A stretch of 64,000 bases of DNA from Astrothelium macrocarpum (GCA_021030915.1 JAGEMR010000027.1:124001-188000); one strand, 5' to 3'; counted from the first letter of the stretch, positions 45,017 to 57,358 are shown. The notes: generated from the letters alone by a model not told the origin. Program-made: numbers and translations.

Positions 45017-47204
45017 CTTGATGGATCTAGTATGGCAAAAGATAATGGAATGAAGTGATTGAGCGGTGCCTTTGGATTGCTCCTTATATATTCAGAACTG
45101 AAACTAATGTTCTTTGACATGCCTGTTGTTACATGTTTGGCTCTACCGAACTCTGACATGCCATCCATAAGAGTGGTTTGTTTCTCAACGGATTCAGCAT
45201 CATGGTTTGCGTCTCTTCCAATTCATTCGTTGCCCATGCCAAACGGCTCTGGTAGTCCCCAAATACGCTCGGCTGGTGTGTGTTCGTATCCATCGGCAAC
45301 GATCGGATGGCTTTCAGACAGCATCAAAGACGGCTTGTCGACTGCTTTGTCCACGGAAGCATCCATGGTAAAAGAGGTAGCAAGTGGAGTGCGCAAGTCA
45401 TACAAGGTCGGGATGTGAAAGCGATGGTGACAGCAGACCATCTTAGTGCTATCAGATTTAATATGTTTCTAATGTAACAATAAAATTCTCGACTTTGACA
45501 ATTTCAATCCGAAATTGAGCCTGGCCATACAGCGCCTTCGGTCGGTCTCTCAAGCGAGTTGAATCCATGGGCGATGTCTTTAGGTATGAGCATTACCGTC
45601 AAAGACCTCCGAGCGAAGCCACTTCTTTGTTCTCTGACCCACATCACTTTCTGGTCGAGCACCCACGGATGGATCTCAACAAGCCGCCCAAAAGATTCAA
45701 AGGCCAGTGACAAATTCATCGACGGAAAATTAGCATATTTGTTTGTTGTATGACATGATCCTCGAATTACCTTTTGGCAAAATTCCGATCGATGGATTCG
45801 TGATGAATTGATGGACCAGTGGATGAAACCTTTCAGCTTCTCGGAACAAATCTTGGACAAGGCGTAAAACGAGATCCTTGATGCTCTTGTAATATGTGAA
45901 ACAGAAGAGAATTTGCAACGTAATCTATGGTAAGTCTCCTGACACTATCGCCAACGCACTGCTGTCGAAAACCTTCTATTATTGAGGAGAAGGATGAGAA
46001 GGCCAAGAATAGTCGATGAGAATAAGGTGTCGGAAAGAGTCGTCGGGGCAAAGTTTGGCCTTTTGCAAAAAATTTCGTCCAACCTTGAGCCTGCTTTTGG
46101 ATAAATGGCAGGAACATGAAGATTTGAAATGATTCAGCGCTTGCTTCCCTTGATGGAAGCACAGACCCTCTATAATCTTCGCCGATGTCCTTACACTGTT
46201 GTTACAAATGACGTGTTTTTGATCACTGGTTGATCGAAGGTTTTGCATGCTTTTGCTGGCCTGATGTCGAAACAAGGTGCACCGTTTCCTGCGCTAAAGG
46301 TGACAGGTAATTTGATGTTGAGCCCAATGAAACTATCTCTTAGCCCTCCGATGCTAGTGACCCTTTCTTGGTATCATCACACGTCTCCACACGTTCCGCG
46401 GACCCTTTCGCTATCTTGACGATTTCGTCTTCACTTGCCGTTGCTTGACCAGTAGAATTCTGACCGCGCAGTGTGACGGAACTGTCCTCCACGGTTTGGA
46501 AATCCAAGGTGATCCATAATGGCGCATCCAGCTTAGAATAAGTGACCAGTCTTGGGATCTTTGCGCATCCTACCGACCGATTTATCGACGTGATCAGACG
46601 TTTTGAGATCTTCGTGCAGTGTAAAGGAGGTACAACCAATTTCTGGCATGTCCTTCTTCCTGAATGACACATATCACCCAAATTTCAACAATAGTAATGT
46701 GTAGCGCACGACTTGCTGGAACGTAGTCGAACATACCCATTTTGAGTTCTTCGTGAGTAACTCAGCTTGCGAGTCGGGGCAAGAAGTCCAAATCGCTGAC
46801 ACGACCGCAAAGATCAAAGGATGGAGCATAAATTACACGACGCTCCGTCAATGTACGGTCGAATAGTTCGCCAGATCGGGATGTAGTTTGGTGTGCCATG
46901 TTGGCTTCTTTGGTTGCAATCTTGGAACGGAAAGCAGGAGCTGTACTATTGTATTATCGTCTAAAGTGTTTGAGAACTGTAGGTTGTGTATATTGAACAT
47001 GTATGAAACCCGATACACGAGCAGCCGCGTATGCACAATCGCTTGAGGAGGAGAATGGTGAAGGCGTCCGGGAGGGAAAGGTCAAAGGTTTCAATTTATT
47101 GAGGTCGAGCCTCAATTTCCAACTGACGTCCGCGTCGCGGCCCGCATCCGACATCAAAAATTATTTCTTCCCCACGCTGTTCAAACTTGGAAAAATATAC
47201 GATC
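45017..47204. other. Gene-poor interval with broken coding-like pieces
   Basis: On the minus strand, 46899-46766 reads MAHQTTSRSGELFDRTLTER and stops. Further pieces at 46640-46560 (CTSFTLHEDLKTSDHVDKS) and 46520-46340 (LWITLDFQTVEDSSVTLRG) are in different frames. They may be one small multi-exon gene or a relic. I cannot build a complete model, and the rest looks non-coding. The final 200 bp hold the RPF1 promoter. Confidence 0.3.
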
Positions 47205-48467
47205 ATGGCATCCACAAGATTTCGAGTTGGCAAGCCGGCTAACAAGAAGCGTCGAGAATCAGTACACCTCAAGTACAAGAAAGAAAAGGCGGCGCAAAAG
47301 CGTGAGCTACAATTCCGAAGAAAGAAAGAGGAAGCACGAGACCCGACATTGAAAAGCCAAAGACAGTTACGGAATCTACCAATCACAATCGATCAAAAAC
47401 GAGTATGGGACGAGCTAGACAATGGTGATGAGCAAAATGCGCTTGGTAGCTCCATCGATGCTGCGAGACTGAAACGGCGAAGGACAAGTCAGGAGCCAGA
47501 AGGTTGGAGCGATAATGACGAAACCGACTTTGAGGGTCTGTCGGGAGCGGAGAAGGATCCAGCGGTTGATGGCGATGATGATGAGGAAGACGACATTGAC
47601 AGCATGCTGGACTCCAACTCTGAGGATGGCAGTGATCCAGACACTCCACCAGATAACCGTGAGCCGGACACATCAAAGAGAAGAATGAGCTTTGATAGCT
47701 CATCTGTTACTACTGACATGACTCTTGCTCCCGACATCCTCTTGTCAAAGTTTCCGACTCTATTTGATCCTCCCAAGGAACCCAAAATCCTCATTACAAC
47801 CTCCCTCAAAAGTACACTACATTACGAGGCCGACCTGCTTACCACCCTCTTCCCGAATGCCAAGTATGTTCGTCGCAACAAGCATCATTTCTCACACGAC
47901 TATAGCATTAGAGAGATTGCCTCTTTTGCTTCGAACCGCGGCTACACTTCTCTGGTCGTTCTGAACGAGCTACAAAAACGACCGAGCGGGCTTGACATTG
48001 TTCATCTACCGTCTGGACCCATGTTCCATTTTTCCATCAGTAATTGGGTGGAAGGCAAAAAGCTTCCTGGGCACGGAAACCCGACAAATCACCATCCTGA
48101 GCTCATTCTCAACAACTTCATCACGCCTCTTGGTCTGTTGACTGCACATCTCTTCCGCACATTGTTTCCAACCCAAACAGATCTGGAAGGGCGACAGGTT
48201 GTCACATTGCACAATCAACGCGACTACATATTTGTGCGCAGGCATCGATACGTGTTTCGCGATCGGCGAGATACAGAAAAGAAGATTGTTGGACGGGATG
48301 GAAAAGAAATGAAGGGGGTGGAGGGCATCCGGGCAGGCCTTCAAGAGCTGGGTCCGCGGTTTACACTCAAGTTGAGAAGAGCTGATAAGGGCATTCAAAG
48401 GAAGAGTGGGCAAGAATGGGAGTGGAAAGCTGGAAGCGAGAAGCAGAGGACGCGGTTCCAGCTCTGA
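47205..48467 (+). CDS. RPF1: Ribosome production factor 1 (Brix domain)
   Basis: A single exon from ATG 47205 (MASTRFRVGKPANKKRRESV) encodes 420 aa; the ORF opens six codons upstream with a non-ATG codon. A basic N-terminal helix and an acidic linker (residues about 110-160) precede the Brix domain: PKILITTSLKSTLHYEADLL, FPNAKYVRRNKH, LPSGPMFHFSISNW, NPELIL-type block HHPELILNNFITPLG, VVTLHNQRDYIFVRRHRYVF, and ELGPRFTLKLRRADKG. Rpf1 acts in the nucleolus in 27S pre-rRNA processing for the 60S subunit, in complex with Mak16. It is the third ribosome-assembly gene in this window. Confidence 0.95.
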   Translation: MASTRFRVGKPANKKRRESVHLKYKKEKAAQKRELQFRRKKEEARDPTLKSQRQLRNLPITIDQKRVWDELDNGDEQNALGSSIDAARLKRRRTSQEPEGWSDNDETDFEGLSGAEKDPAVDGDDDEEDDIDSMLDSNSEDGSDPDTPPDNREPDTSKRRMSFDSSSVTTDMTLAPDILLSKFPTLFDPPKEPKILITTSLKSTLHYEADLLTTLFPNAKYVRRNKHHFSHDYSIREIASFASNRGYTSLVVLNELQKRPSGLDIVHLPSGPMFHFSISNWVEGKKLPGHGNPTNHHPELILNNFITPLGLLTAHLFRTLFPTQTDLEGRQVVTLHNQRDYIFVRRHRYVFRDRRDTEKKIVGRDGKEMKGVEGIRAGLQELGPRFTLKLRRADKGIQRKSGQEWEWKAGSEKQRTRFQL

Positions 48468-49221
48468 GTCTTTTGATCGGAAACTTTTGGTAGGTTGAGA
48501 CGAAAGGCCAAGACTTTACGTGTATGTCCATAGCAATAGCTTGGAGATGTACACTGAAAGATCATGGATCTAGCCTACGCGTGTTGCTTTCGACAAGCTA
48601 TATCCAGGTTGGATGTTCCGAAGATCACAGAAGTTCATGTGATAGGTAGTTGGACATGGCTCCGGTGCCCTTCGATCCATCTGCAGTTACCGAGGCATCC
48701 GGTGGTTGTAGAGGCTCAGCAGACTGGAGTGGTTTGATTTTGGATACTGGGGTGCTTGCAATAGCATGGCTGGGTGGTGAAGAAGATGCTGGCTGAAGCG
48801 GTAAGGTTGACTAAGAATGGGCCAAGGCACGCGGCAACAAGCGCGGTGCAACGAATGAATGAGAGCATCAGACTCCAGCACGGGCATAATCTGTTGAATG
48901 TCCACACTGCTCAGGCTTGCCTTGTTGACGCTCCGAAAAAGATCACGCGTTAAACGCGGGGTGGCTTGGGTAAAACCGCGTCCTCTCGTACCAGCACGTG
49001 GGCATTCCATCCTCTGTCATCGCGACAAAGCAGATGTTCAACAAAGACGCCGTGCAAGACATGACGCTGCCTGCCATGGGTCATGTCTTCGCCCGTTCCC
49101 TCACGGAGCATACATAATCATTTCGAGGTGCATGTCCATTTGAAGATGCTGAGGACATCCCACCATCGAACGCCCAAGTGGTGCTTTCCTCGCCATTGAT
49201 CTTCACCATACAATCGCTTGC
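48468..49221. other. Intergenic region between RPF1 and the GT4 gene
   Basis: No coding sequence is recognised. The two genes are in tandem. Confidence 0.5.
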
Positions 49222-50800
49222 ATGGCGCTTGAGAACCCTACACCAGCTTTGCTCGAACCCGCTCCTGCTGTGCCGGCCATTGACTTTCCAGAGAGGTTGA
49301 GGGGAAAGAAAGTCCTGCTTGCCACTGAATCGCTCGGTCCCGTCAATGGCGTTAGCAGAACCACTCAGAGTCTGATTCAGGTAGACAAGCCATCGAATAT
49401 GAGATGCGCATCTCAAGCTGACCACTCGGGCTCAGTATCTGCGGGATAATGATGTTCAAGTCGCTATCGTCGCTCCTAAGTTCAAGGGCTATCTCTCCTA
49501 TAAGACCAAGACATGCAAAGACCCTGAAGTCCGCGTCCATGGCTATCCTCTCCCCTACAACCCCGACTTGACTGTCGCTTACCCAATGCGCCTTGATCGC
49601 ATCTTCGAGCGCACCTTCAGGCCCGACTTGATCTACTTGGCAAGTCCTGCCTCCGTCGGATTCCAGTTCCTATTGCAAACACGCCAGCTATTCTCGCCTC
49701 CCGCTGTGCTGCTCAACTTCCAAACCGACCTTTCTTCCTATGGTGAAATCATCTTTCCAAAGCCCCTGGACGACTATGCTGTATGGCTGCTGCGGGTCGT
49801 GCAGGGCTTTCTCTTCAACCACAAGGCCATCCATACTATCTTTTACCCTTCGGACTTTGTGCGCAAGTATCTGGACAAGGCGGGTGCGCCTGCCGAGAAG
49901 TTAGTTCACCTGGGTCGTGGTGTAGATACGGCTTTGTTTGACCCCACTATGCGCGATGAAGAGTATCATAAGGAATTGGCACCAAACGGTGAGGTTGTTC
50001 TGATGTGCTGTGGAAGGCTGGCCCCAGAGAAAGGATTCAAGTTCTTGGCAGATGTTATTGAAAGACTGGAACAGAATGGCACGAAATTCAAGCTCCTCGT
50101 TGTCGGTGGGAACAAGAGTCCGTCAGTCGAGGACGACGTGCGCCAGCTTTTCCACAAGTTCGCTGACAAAGTCATCTTCACTGGTTTCCAGCAAGGGGCA
50201 GATCTGGCACGACAGTATGCTTCCGGAGACATTTTCGTCCACTGCTCCATCACGGAAACCTTTGGTCTTGTCAACCTTGAAGCAATGGCCAGTGGTCTGC
50301 CAGTTGTTGCGCGAGATGAAGGTGGACCGTCCGAGATTATCGTCGATCAGGAGACGGGTTACTTGATTCCGCCTCATGACCTTGACTCGTTCGTCACTCA
50401 TGTCGAGAAACTCATCAACGACCCCGAACTCCGGGCCGCCATGTCGGTAATGGCAAGAAAAGTGGCTCTCGACACGACCTGGAAGAAGATCAACAATCGT
50501 GTAGCCATCCAGCTCGCTGCTGCCCTAGATCATAACCCTCAGCCCAACCACCGTCCCATCCGAAGCTGGGTCCTCAAACATTCGGTTGCCGTAGTCTCCT
50601 CACTCATTGTGATAATGAGGATCAATGCAGCGATCGGACTCATCACGTTCATGTGGCTTATTGCTGTCGTTCCCCTTTTGATTCACGGCAATAGTAGGTT
50701 TCCTAATTTACGGTCTCGCGTTCACAGTCTGTCTACCTGGCATACCCTTGGGGATGTAGTTTCGGGATGGTTGCAAGGCAGAGCACCGGGAAGTGCGTAG
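49222..50800 (+). CDS. GT4-family glycosyltransferase with C-terminal membrane anchor
   Basis: Exons 49222-49380 and 49436-50800, with a 55-nt intron (GTAGAC...TCAG), give 507 aa. The intron join gives RTTQSLIQ-YLRDNDVQVAIV. A GT-B fold is indicated by the N-terminal LLATESLGPVNGVSRT (nucleotide-sugar side of the acceptor domain), the middle HLGRGVDTALFDP, LMCCGRLAPEKGFKFL, and the donor-binding ETFGLVNLEAMASGLPVVA (EX7E-type). About residues 445-480 form one or two membrane helices (SLIVIMRINAAIGLITFMWL). The fold fits alpha-mannosyl- or glucosyl-transferases of GT4 acting on lipids or glycans. The specific substrate cannot be read from sequence. Confidence 0.88.
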
Positions 50801-51607
50801 TAACGAGGCAATATCACGAATTATTGGCTGGCCTGTTGTTTACGGTGATACCCCTTTTGTTGCTATTCAGATTCTATCTAGCGAACACAAATTGAAATCG
50901 TAATGTCTATTCCATGAAATCATTTCGATTCAGTGTCGACACTGGCATGAAGCATTGTTGCAACTCCAATACGTCATAAACGTGTTAAGAGAAGGGCAGA
51001 GAATCGCTATATATTCGAATGCAATGCCCTAATCCAATGACGGAGAAGCTCGATAGCTACCCAGGCTCACATTATGTCGACTGCGATCAATTTCCCGGAG
51101 ACTTGGGTTTCCATAGCTAACTATCAGAGTTAAATAAGATACCTTATCTGGACCGAGTTTTAAGCGAGGCTACGCCGACGCTGACGACGCTGGACTTACC
51201 TTTGCGCACTGTCGGAATTTTTTTTCTCTCCAACAGAGTGCCAAGCAATTTTTAAAATCCGATGGTGGTTGCGTACAATTCGATTTGGGTATGAAAATTG
51301 ATTGGAGCATTATGGATCCTTAGAGTCCTTGAAAGTACACTTGATTTGAGCAGAAGAAATGGATAATGATGACATACTTAACGTGCATTGTTTCTATACA
51401 CGAAAAAACGCACCTTTAGTCTAAATTCAATCTATGCAGATATTGCATAGTCACGCCTTTCTATAAAGGTGGCTGACTAAGTTTCTATCGAACATTGTGG
51501 TGGCGAAATGTCAATATATCTAATGGATACATGGGTATGCTAATTCCATCAGCTTTTTGTAAAACGGCAGACAGGCGACGCCAATCCATGGGAAGTTATA
51601 TTGATCT
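50801..51607. other. Intergenic region entering the repeat-derived segment
   Basis: AT-rich. No gene is recognised. Confidence 0.5.
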
Positions 51608-51691
51608 GATTGGGGTCAAAAATGGCCGAAACGAGAACAGCTTTCCTCGAACGGCGAAAAAGGACCAAAATTCGCCAGCACAACGATTACT
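51608..51691 (+). repeat. Left copy of an 84-bp inverted repeat
   Basis: This copy matches the reverse complement of 56429-56512 at about 70 of 84 positions, without gaps. Shared blocks include CGAGAACAG, GGACCAAAATTC and CAGCACAACGATTACT. Most differences are transitions. Confidence 0.85.
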
Positions 51692-52545
51692 GTATTATCC
51701 CTATTCCTGCTCTAACGACTCCCCTTCCCGGCGGTGCAGCTATCTATAGCCAAGTATGTGGAAGCAAACGCACAACTGGAAAAACTCAATCACATGAGTC
51801 CAAGCAGAGCGTAGACCCCGCAGACTCTCACATAGCATATGCGCGTGTTTTCTGATGTTTCATCAGACAACCTTTACCCAACGAAGGATAACGCGGATGA
51901 GGCCATCCATCGGCCGTAAATATATTTGGCCAATGTTTGTGTAGCGAGGAGGCAGATAATCCTCTCAAGGTGCGCTGTTTGTAGAAGTCGTGCTATCACG
52001 GTTGCTTCTAAGGGTACGTATGGAGGTGGTATCATGTAATTCGAAATTGGGGCCATGAGCATGAACCATTCCGGCTGGTGTGCGTATATGGTCAGATCGG
52101 CTTCCTGGCGTCTCAGATCCGGTGCTTTCACTTCTATGGGCCTGTGTCCGCAGTAGACAGCTCTCTTCGGTTACTATCATCATGGGAGGGTTTTGCCTCA
52201 AATCCCAAAGTAAGTACCCTGAGACAAAGTTTGGAAGAAGTTCCGGCATGCCACGGCAACACCAGCACCATTGCCCTTTCTATGGTGCCATAAATATGAA
52301 GTCTTACTCTTCTGTACAAACTATATGGATTCTTTGACAGCAAATTTGTATACCATCATTTCATGATGTCTTTGTCCATGCACTGAATCCATGTTGATAT
52401 GGAAAGGTTGAAAAAGCTTGATTATTCTAAGGATTAAGCTACGGAGTAGATATGGTCTGATCTCGAGCTAGCTTACTAGCGCCATTAGCTAATATGTACC
52501 AAAATCGAGACTCTTGATTATGATCCCGTAATAGTATGCCATCTT
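51692..52545. other. Repeat-derived or intergenic DNA left of the integrase remnant
   Basis: No intact ORF or recognisable domain. It may contain the decayed 3' end (LTR side) of the element at 52546-53170. Confidence 0.35.
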
Positions 52546-53170
52546 TCAAAAAGACCTCAACGCCTTTGTTAAGACGAGATCAGATTCTGTCCGCTCTGAG
52601 GTTCGTTTTTTCTTCTTCGTAGGCTTTGCTCTGCTCGCGATCTCTTTCGACTTGTTCCCCGCCACAGGCTCTCTCGGATGTTTTGTATCGTATGCCTTGC
52701 AGAGATCTTCATTGATCCAATCCTCAGGAGTCCAATAATTGTGCTCTGCTCCGTAACCTTTCCATCTCATCAGATATTCTTTGTAGAAGTTCGGCCACGA
52801 CGACGCGTTCTACGGTCCAAGAGAGCTTCGACTTCGAAAGCGTCTTCCTCGGGCTGAACAGTGGCAGGTTGTTCTAGACCGGGACGCTCATAGGGATCTT
52901 CTGCCGGCGAAGTGGCAGGTTCCAAGTGTGCTATGGAGATGACAGGGTGGATTCTCCAGTTCTTCGGAATATCGAGCTCATAAGAGGCAGCGATTTGATA
53001 GAAGCGCCAGGGATTTGTATCTTTCGTGAAGCTTGATGTGAACATAATCGCCCGCTTGGAAACGTAGTGGAGTGTGGGCGCCATCGTAGCGAAGCCTCAT
53101 TTTTACTTCCGCGAAGGTAATAGCGTCAGAAGCCTCTTGACGAACTCGTAATCAATTATGCCTACCACAC
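52546..53170 (-). mobile_element. Decayed Ty3/gypsy chromovirus: integrase C-terminus and chromodomain
   Basis: Read on the minus strand, the segment begins near 53150 with RVRQEASDAITFAEVKMRLR and continues RFQAGDYVHIKLHE, the integrase C-terminal GPY/F-side region. It then jumps frame, with an apparent deletion, to YELDIPKNWRIHPVISIAHL, continues in the (A)EDPYERP linker, jumps frame again, and ends in a chromodomain (EYLMRWKGYGAEHNYWTPED, 52740-52800) with a basic tail. At least two frameshifts and the loss of all upstream pol make it inactive. Chromodomains direct such elements to heterochromatin. No flanking LTR pair is visible. Confidence 0.88.
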
Positions 53171-56100
53171 GCCTCCTTGTCCGTCATCATCTTTTCTTGG
53201 CTTATCCTATCTTAGATCTGGTTCTTCGCCACGAACCGCAAGAACAGCGATGTCAGCCCGATAGCCGGCATAGATCAAGGTGCAGTCTCTTCTGTTATGG
53301 CCAATGACATCATACTCTCCTTGATCTACTGCGTTAGATATAGAGGGATTGCCGGCTTTCCCATAGTGTTGCCGCAAACCTTAGCAAGAGGGCCTATGAG
53401 AGACAAGTAGTGGTGGAGTATTCCGCGCATTAAATGGAAGATGAGAAGACGTGATAGCAATCTAGACCGGGACGTTTTACATTTGAATTCTCATCAAGAA
53501 ACCAGATCACGCCTTTGTTTATCCCAGTCACCCTGAGCTTTTCCATCAATGTCAGCGACGTTACCCTCTTTGTTTTCTGGTGTTTTAGAGGTTGTTTTTG
53601 GCAGTGTAACAGCTAGCTTGACCGAAGAGGCAGCTAGTTTGATAGCAGGTGTGACTGGTTTGACCGCAAATGTAATTGGTGCATTGGCTGCTGATCTTTG
53701 TGCCAATAAACTACCAGTATCTCTATGGAATGCTTCTCTTTCCTCTTGCATTTCTATTGTAGGATAGTTTCTATGGTATTCGGCTTGAGAACTTGACCGC
53801 ACAAACACCACACATGCATTGTCCGAAGACTGAATTGGTTGTGGCGATAATGGTGGCGATGTTGGTGGTGGTGGTGGTGGTGGTGATGGTGGTAATGGCG
53901 AAGACAGAGAGACTAGGTAATCTGGCGCGGTGACCTGACTTTTTCTTTGATGATATTGGATACGCTACCTCTCGAATTCCACTGCGTCCTGGTATCTCCT
54001 ATGTCAGGTTGTATTTCTCAATGGAATAAGTGTGTGTACTCAGTAGTGTATTGTATTGGTGTAGCTCCCCCCCGGTCATATGACTAATCGGTGACTCCTT
54101 CCATAACATCTCCTCGTCCTCGAAAGCAAGCTGTCCTCAGCTGCAACGGTAACAGCAAGTGTAATGGCAAATAACAAGCAGAAACAAGCAGTAACATTAT
54201 GCCGCTTCATGAGGGAAGGGCTCACCTCTTCTTCAGGCGGGAAGGGTACTAGTGATTTGAGAAAAGAAGCAAAGTCAATGAAAAACATGCACTCAGCGTG
54301 TCATGTTCGTACCCAAGGTGTCCCATAATTCATACCATTATGCCATTATTCCATGAAATCCATGCATTCCTCCACATTCTTATTGCCATTACCACTTCTG
54401 CTTCCTCCCACCTTTCCCTTCCCTAGTATCTTTCTCTGAAGCAGGCAGGTCATCCCAAGTGCCGGTACTGGTAGCTGCGGCGGGTTCGATATCCCAAGCA
54501 CTGAGATCAATGGAAGTCCCGTTATCTGCTTCATTCAGTTCACCAGTTAGCTTCGATTTTAGGGCAGGAACGAACAGGGTCACGTGTTACCCACCATATC
54601 TAGCTTCACTTCCTGGATAGCTTCCTCATTAGCTTACAACAATGGGTTCAATTGATTGACACCTTTTCTTCTGTAACATCCTAATTTCACAAAATACATA
54701 GACGTAATATTAGCAAAGGTATTCGGCGCTGTTCGTTCCAGGTGACTGCCGCTGTGGCAGTATCGATGTAGTCGATCAAATGCAAAGATAGTGTATTTGT
54801 GGTGCTCCTTCTGAGCCGTGCGCGTGAATGTGTAAACGCATATCGGCATAGTATTGAAGAACTTTCGGAACTCAGCTTGAGTTGTTTTCTTTTCGAAGAC
54901 TAGGAACTTGCCAATCTCGAGATCATCGAACTCATCGTCATTTTTGTGGTATGGACGTTTGAGGATAAATCCCGTATGGGTTAGTCAAGCACCAAGTATA
55001 TTGATTGGGCCTATTCTCCAGCCACGGTATTTTCGCTCCTTCTAATCCATGATAGTGTTGCGTTGTCTTGAGGTTGTTGATTCTGAAGGTCAAAATCATC
55101 AATTGTAAAGTCTAGTAAGCTAGGAAGCCAGGCTACAGAAAAAGGATGAAAGCCCTGACGCTAAGATACTAGCGTCATTATGTAATCAGAAGCAGCTTCC
55201 TCGAACAGAAGTCGTTGAGCTAAGAGGATACCGTCATCTTCAAACTAAACACATTTCTCTGGAGCCCCAACTGGTGTATTTCGTGGCCGTCCTGCGCCCT
55301 GGTATCGAGCTATTACGAGTTATAGCTGAGCAAGTGTTGCTCGCAGGCCGGAATAGGTCTAATGCGAGTTTAGGGTGGTACGTCCTTTCCACGTATCCGC
55401 GCAATAGGAGGATTTTGATGCCTAAATCAGCAATACTGATGTTCTAAAGCTGCTCGGATCCCGTTCTCAGGTATGGGAGTAGTGGGAGCGCTGTTAAGAG
55501 TAGACACAGTATGAACGAAGAGATTCCCGGTCGCGGAAGGCGGGTTTAGCTGTGGTTGCGCTGTGTTGCAAACGATCTCTCTGAAGCAAGAGAAGTTGAG
55601 AAGGGATATGACTCTTTCTGAGTGAAATTGGCCGGTGCATTCGAAAGAATTCACAGTCTCTTGGATGAAGAATGGATAGCCTTTATTCTATACCGATGAA
55701 ACCCTCTGGAAACATCTTGCGACTTTGGAAGAGAAAACGTCATCTTCATGGTCTTGCAGCAGTAGAGTGAAAACGCAATGGGAAAAGACACGAGGGAATA
55801 GATCAAAGAATAACATTTGTGTAAACAAAAGTATGAAAGCTGCATAGCCTTCGAAGATATCTATGCTTTACGAAGCACACAAATCTACTTCTATCAAATG
55901 GCGTTTTTCAACAATCCGCAGGGGTAGCAGAAAGTTGCTCGATGGGTTCTCAAGTGGACCAGTCCAGGTATAAATAGGAAAAAGGAAAGCTCTGGATGTT
56001 GTGAATAGAATTGACCATGCATGAATGAATGGTGCGCGAGATGACTTGTCTTTTGTCACCGACAAGGTGAATTGATGCGGGTGGGTCATAGTCCTAAGCG

Positions 56101-56428
56101 TATTATTCCCTTGGAAGACGAAATACCTGGTAGAGCGCAGAATCGTCCATTCTCCGATGTTTTGGGCAAATATACTGCTACTTATTTCGCGCAAACAGCT
56201 TTGAAAGCTTTGGGTCTACAAGAATATGATCAGCTGCTCTCCTTCCTCAAGAACAGTCCTGATACTTTACCTATGGATCGACAAGAATGACTTCCCAAGG
56301 ATATCGACAACATGTTGCAAGACTTCTATGCGAACGAGATGTCCGCATCGGAACTGGATGAAAGCAGACTCTGTGCTCCATCCGGGAAGAAGGACGCAGA
56401 ACTAGTGATTGTCCTACACTGCCCAACA
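53171..56428. other. Repeat-derived tract with broken coding stretches and a GGT microsatellite
   Basis: Most of this is unrecognisable. A (GGT) run sits at about 53864-53893. On the minus strand, 53494-53811 and 54389-54583 are open but unidentified. From about 56045 the plus strand is open for roughly 155 codons apart from one TGA at 56288-56290 (VLGKYTATYFAQTALKALGL ... LPKDIDNMLQDFYANEMSAS), which suggests a broken reading frame that runs into the right repeat copy. No domain is recognisable. Confidence 0.35.
53864..53893. repeat. GGT trinucleotide microsatellite
   Basis: Seven perfect GGT units are followed by imperfect ones (GATGGTGGTAATGG). Confidence 0.8.
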
Positions 56429-56512
56429 AGTAATCGTTGTGCTGGGGAATTTTGGTCCCTCTTTGCCGTTGGGGAAAATCTGTTCTCGTTCTGGCCAATT
56501 TCGGCCCCGATC
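56429..56512 (-). repeat. Right copy of an 84-bp inverted repeat
   Basis: Counterpart of 51608-51691 in the opposite orientation, 4.7 kb away. It ends 333 bp from the 3' end of the tRNA-Cys gene. Confidence 0.85.
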
Positions 56513-56844
56513 GGGTAAATGTACGTACTGATAATCTTATCTGATTTTTTCCGAGAGAGATATAGTCGCTTGATTAAGTCGGCGCACATAGATTCGGCCT
56601 ACCCCCCCAAATGGCCCAGACCAATACTCCATTCTGATACAAATCTGTTCACGTTGTGACTTCAGTGGACTGTTGTTTCATCAATATAAGAAGTGCAGCG
56701 TTTACCCGGGGCCTCTCTCGTTTAGAAGCCTTGCCGCGACAATGAAGTTTGAACTCAGCGTACCTTTACAAGATTGATTCCTACAAAAATTTGACCGCGT
56801 ACAGGAGACAATGGAGTTGGGGCAATGAGCAAAAAAAAACCCCC
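56513..56844. other. Intergenic DNA between the repeat and the tRNA gene
   Basis: No coding or RNA feature is recognised. Confidence 0.5.
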
Positions 56845-56851
56845 AAAAAAA
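56845..56851 (-). terminator. Pol III terminator of tRNA-Cys
   Basis: An uninterrupted T-run on the minus strand follows the tRNA 3' end directly. A second T-run lies 5 nt further on. Confidence 0.85.
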
Positions 56852-56934
56852 AGGGGCGAAGGAGGTTCGAACTCCTGACCATAGGATGGTAATGCGCGCT
56901 GCAATCCCATACTCTACCGCTGAGCTACCGCCCC
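56852..56934 (-). tRNA. tRNA-Cys (GCA) with an 11-nt intron
   Basis: A full cloverleaf can be drawn. The acceptor stem GGGGCGG pairs with TCGCCCC, the D arm is GCTC/GAGT, the anticodon stem TGGGA/TCCTA, and the T arm AGGAG-TTCGAAC-CTCCT. The loop holds 18 nt, i.e. the normal 7 plus an 11-nt insert (CGCGCATTACC) starting one base after the anticodon, the canonical intron position. The anticodon is GCA. The discriminator base is U (position 73), the known identity mark of tRNA-Cys. Confidence 0.93.
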
Positions 56935-57358
56935 GGGATTTATCAGAGTACTACTTTGATTGAATATATATTGTAAGCAAAAATAGATTTACACAAATAT
57001 TCACGACAATCTGTCGCGCTTTCTAAGACCTGATTACGGCATACAGAAGCGATACTTAAATAAGTCTATCATTAATACACACTTTTTTCTGAGCCAATCT
57101 TAAATTCTGTGTGAGTAAATCCATTCCACAGCTGTACGGGCGCCGTCAATCCGAATCTGAAGATAAATGATATCGCTGTCCAGAGAACCGATTTTATCCA
57201 TCTTGCCGATTATGGGTTGGTTCCCCAGACTTCTCTTCAACCTTCCCAAACACCTTGAAGAAGCCTACGTAGAGGCTCCAAAGAGCATAGATTTGAGCTT
57301 CAGTCTTCTCCTAATTTCGGATTTTGCATGCAGAAGGTTTTAGGTTAGCTCAGCACAT
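56935..57358. other. Intergenic region upstream of tRNA-Cys
   Basis: No gene is recognised. AT-rich sequence lies directly upstream of the tRNA, as is usual for Pol III genes. Confidence 0.5.
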
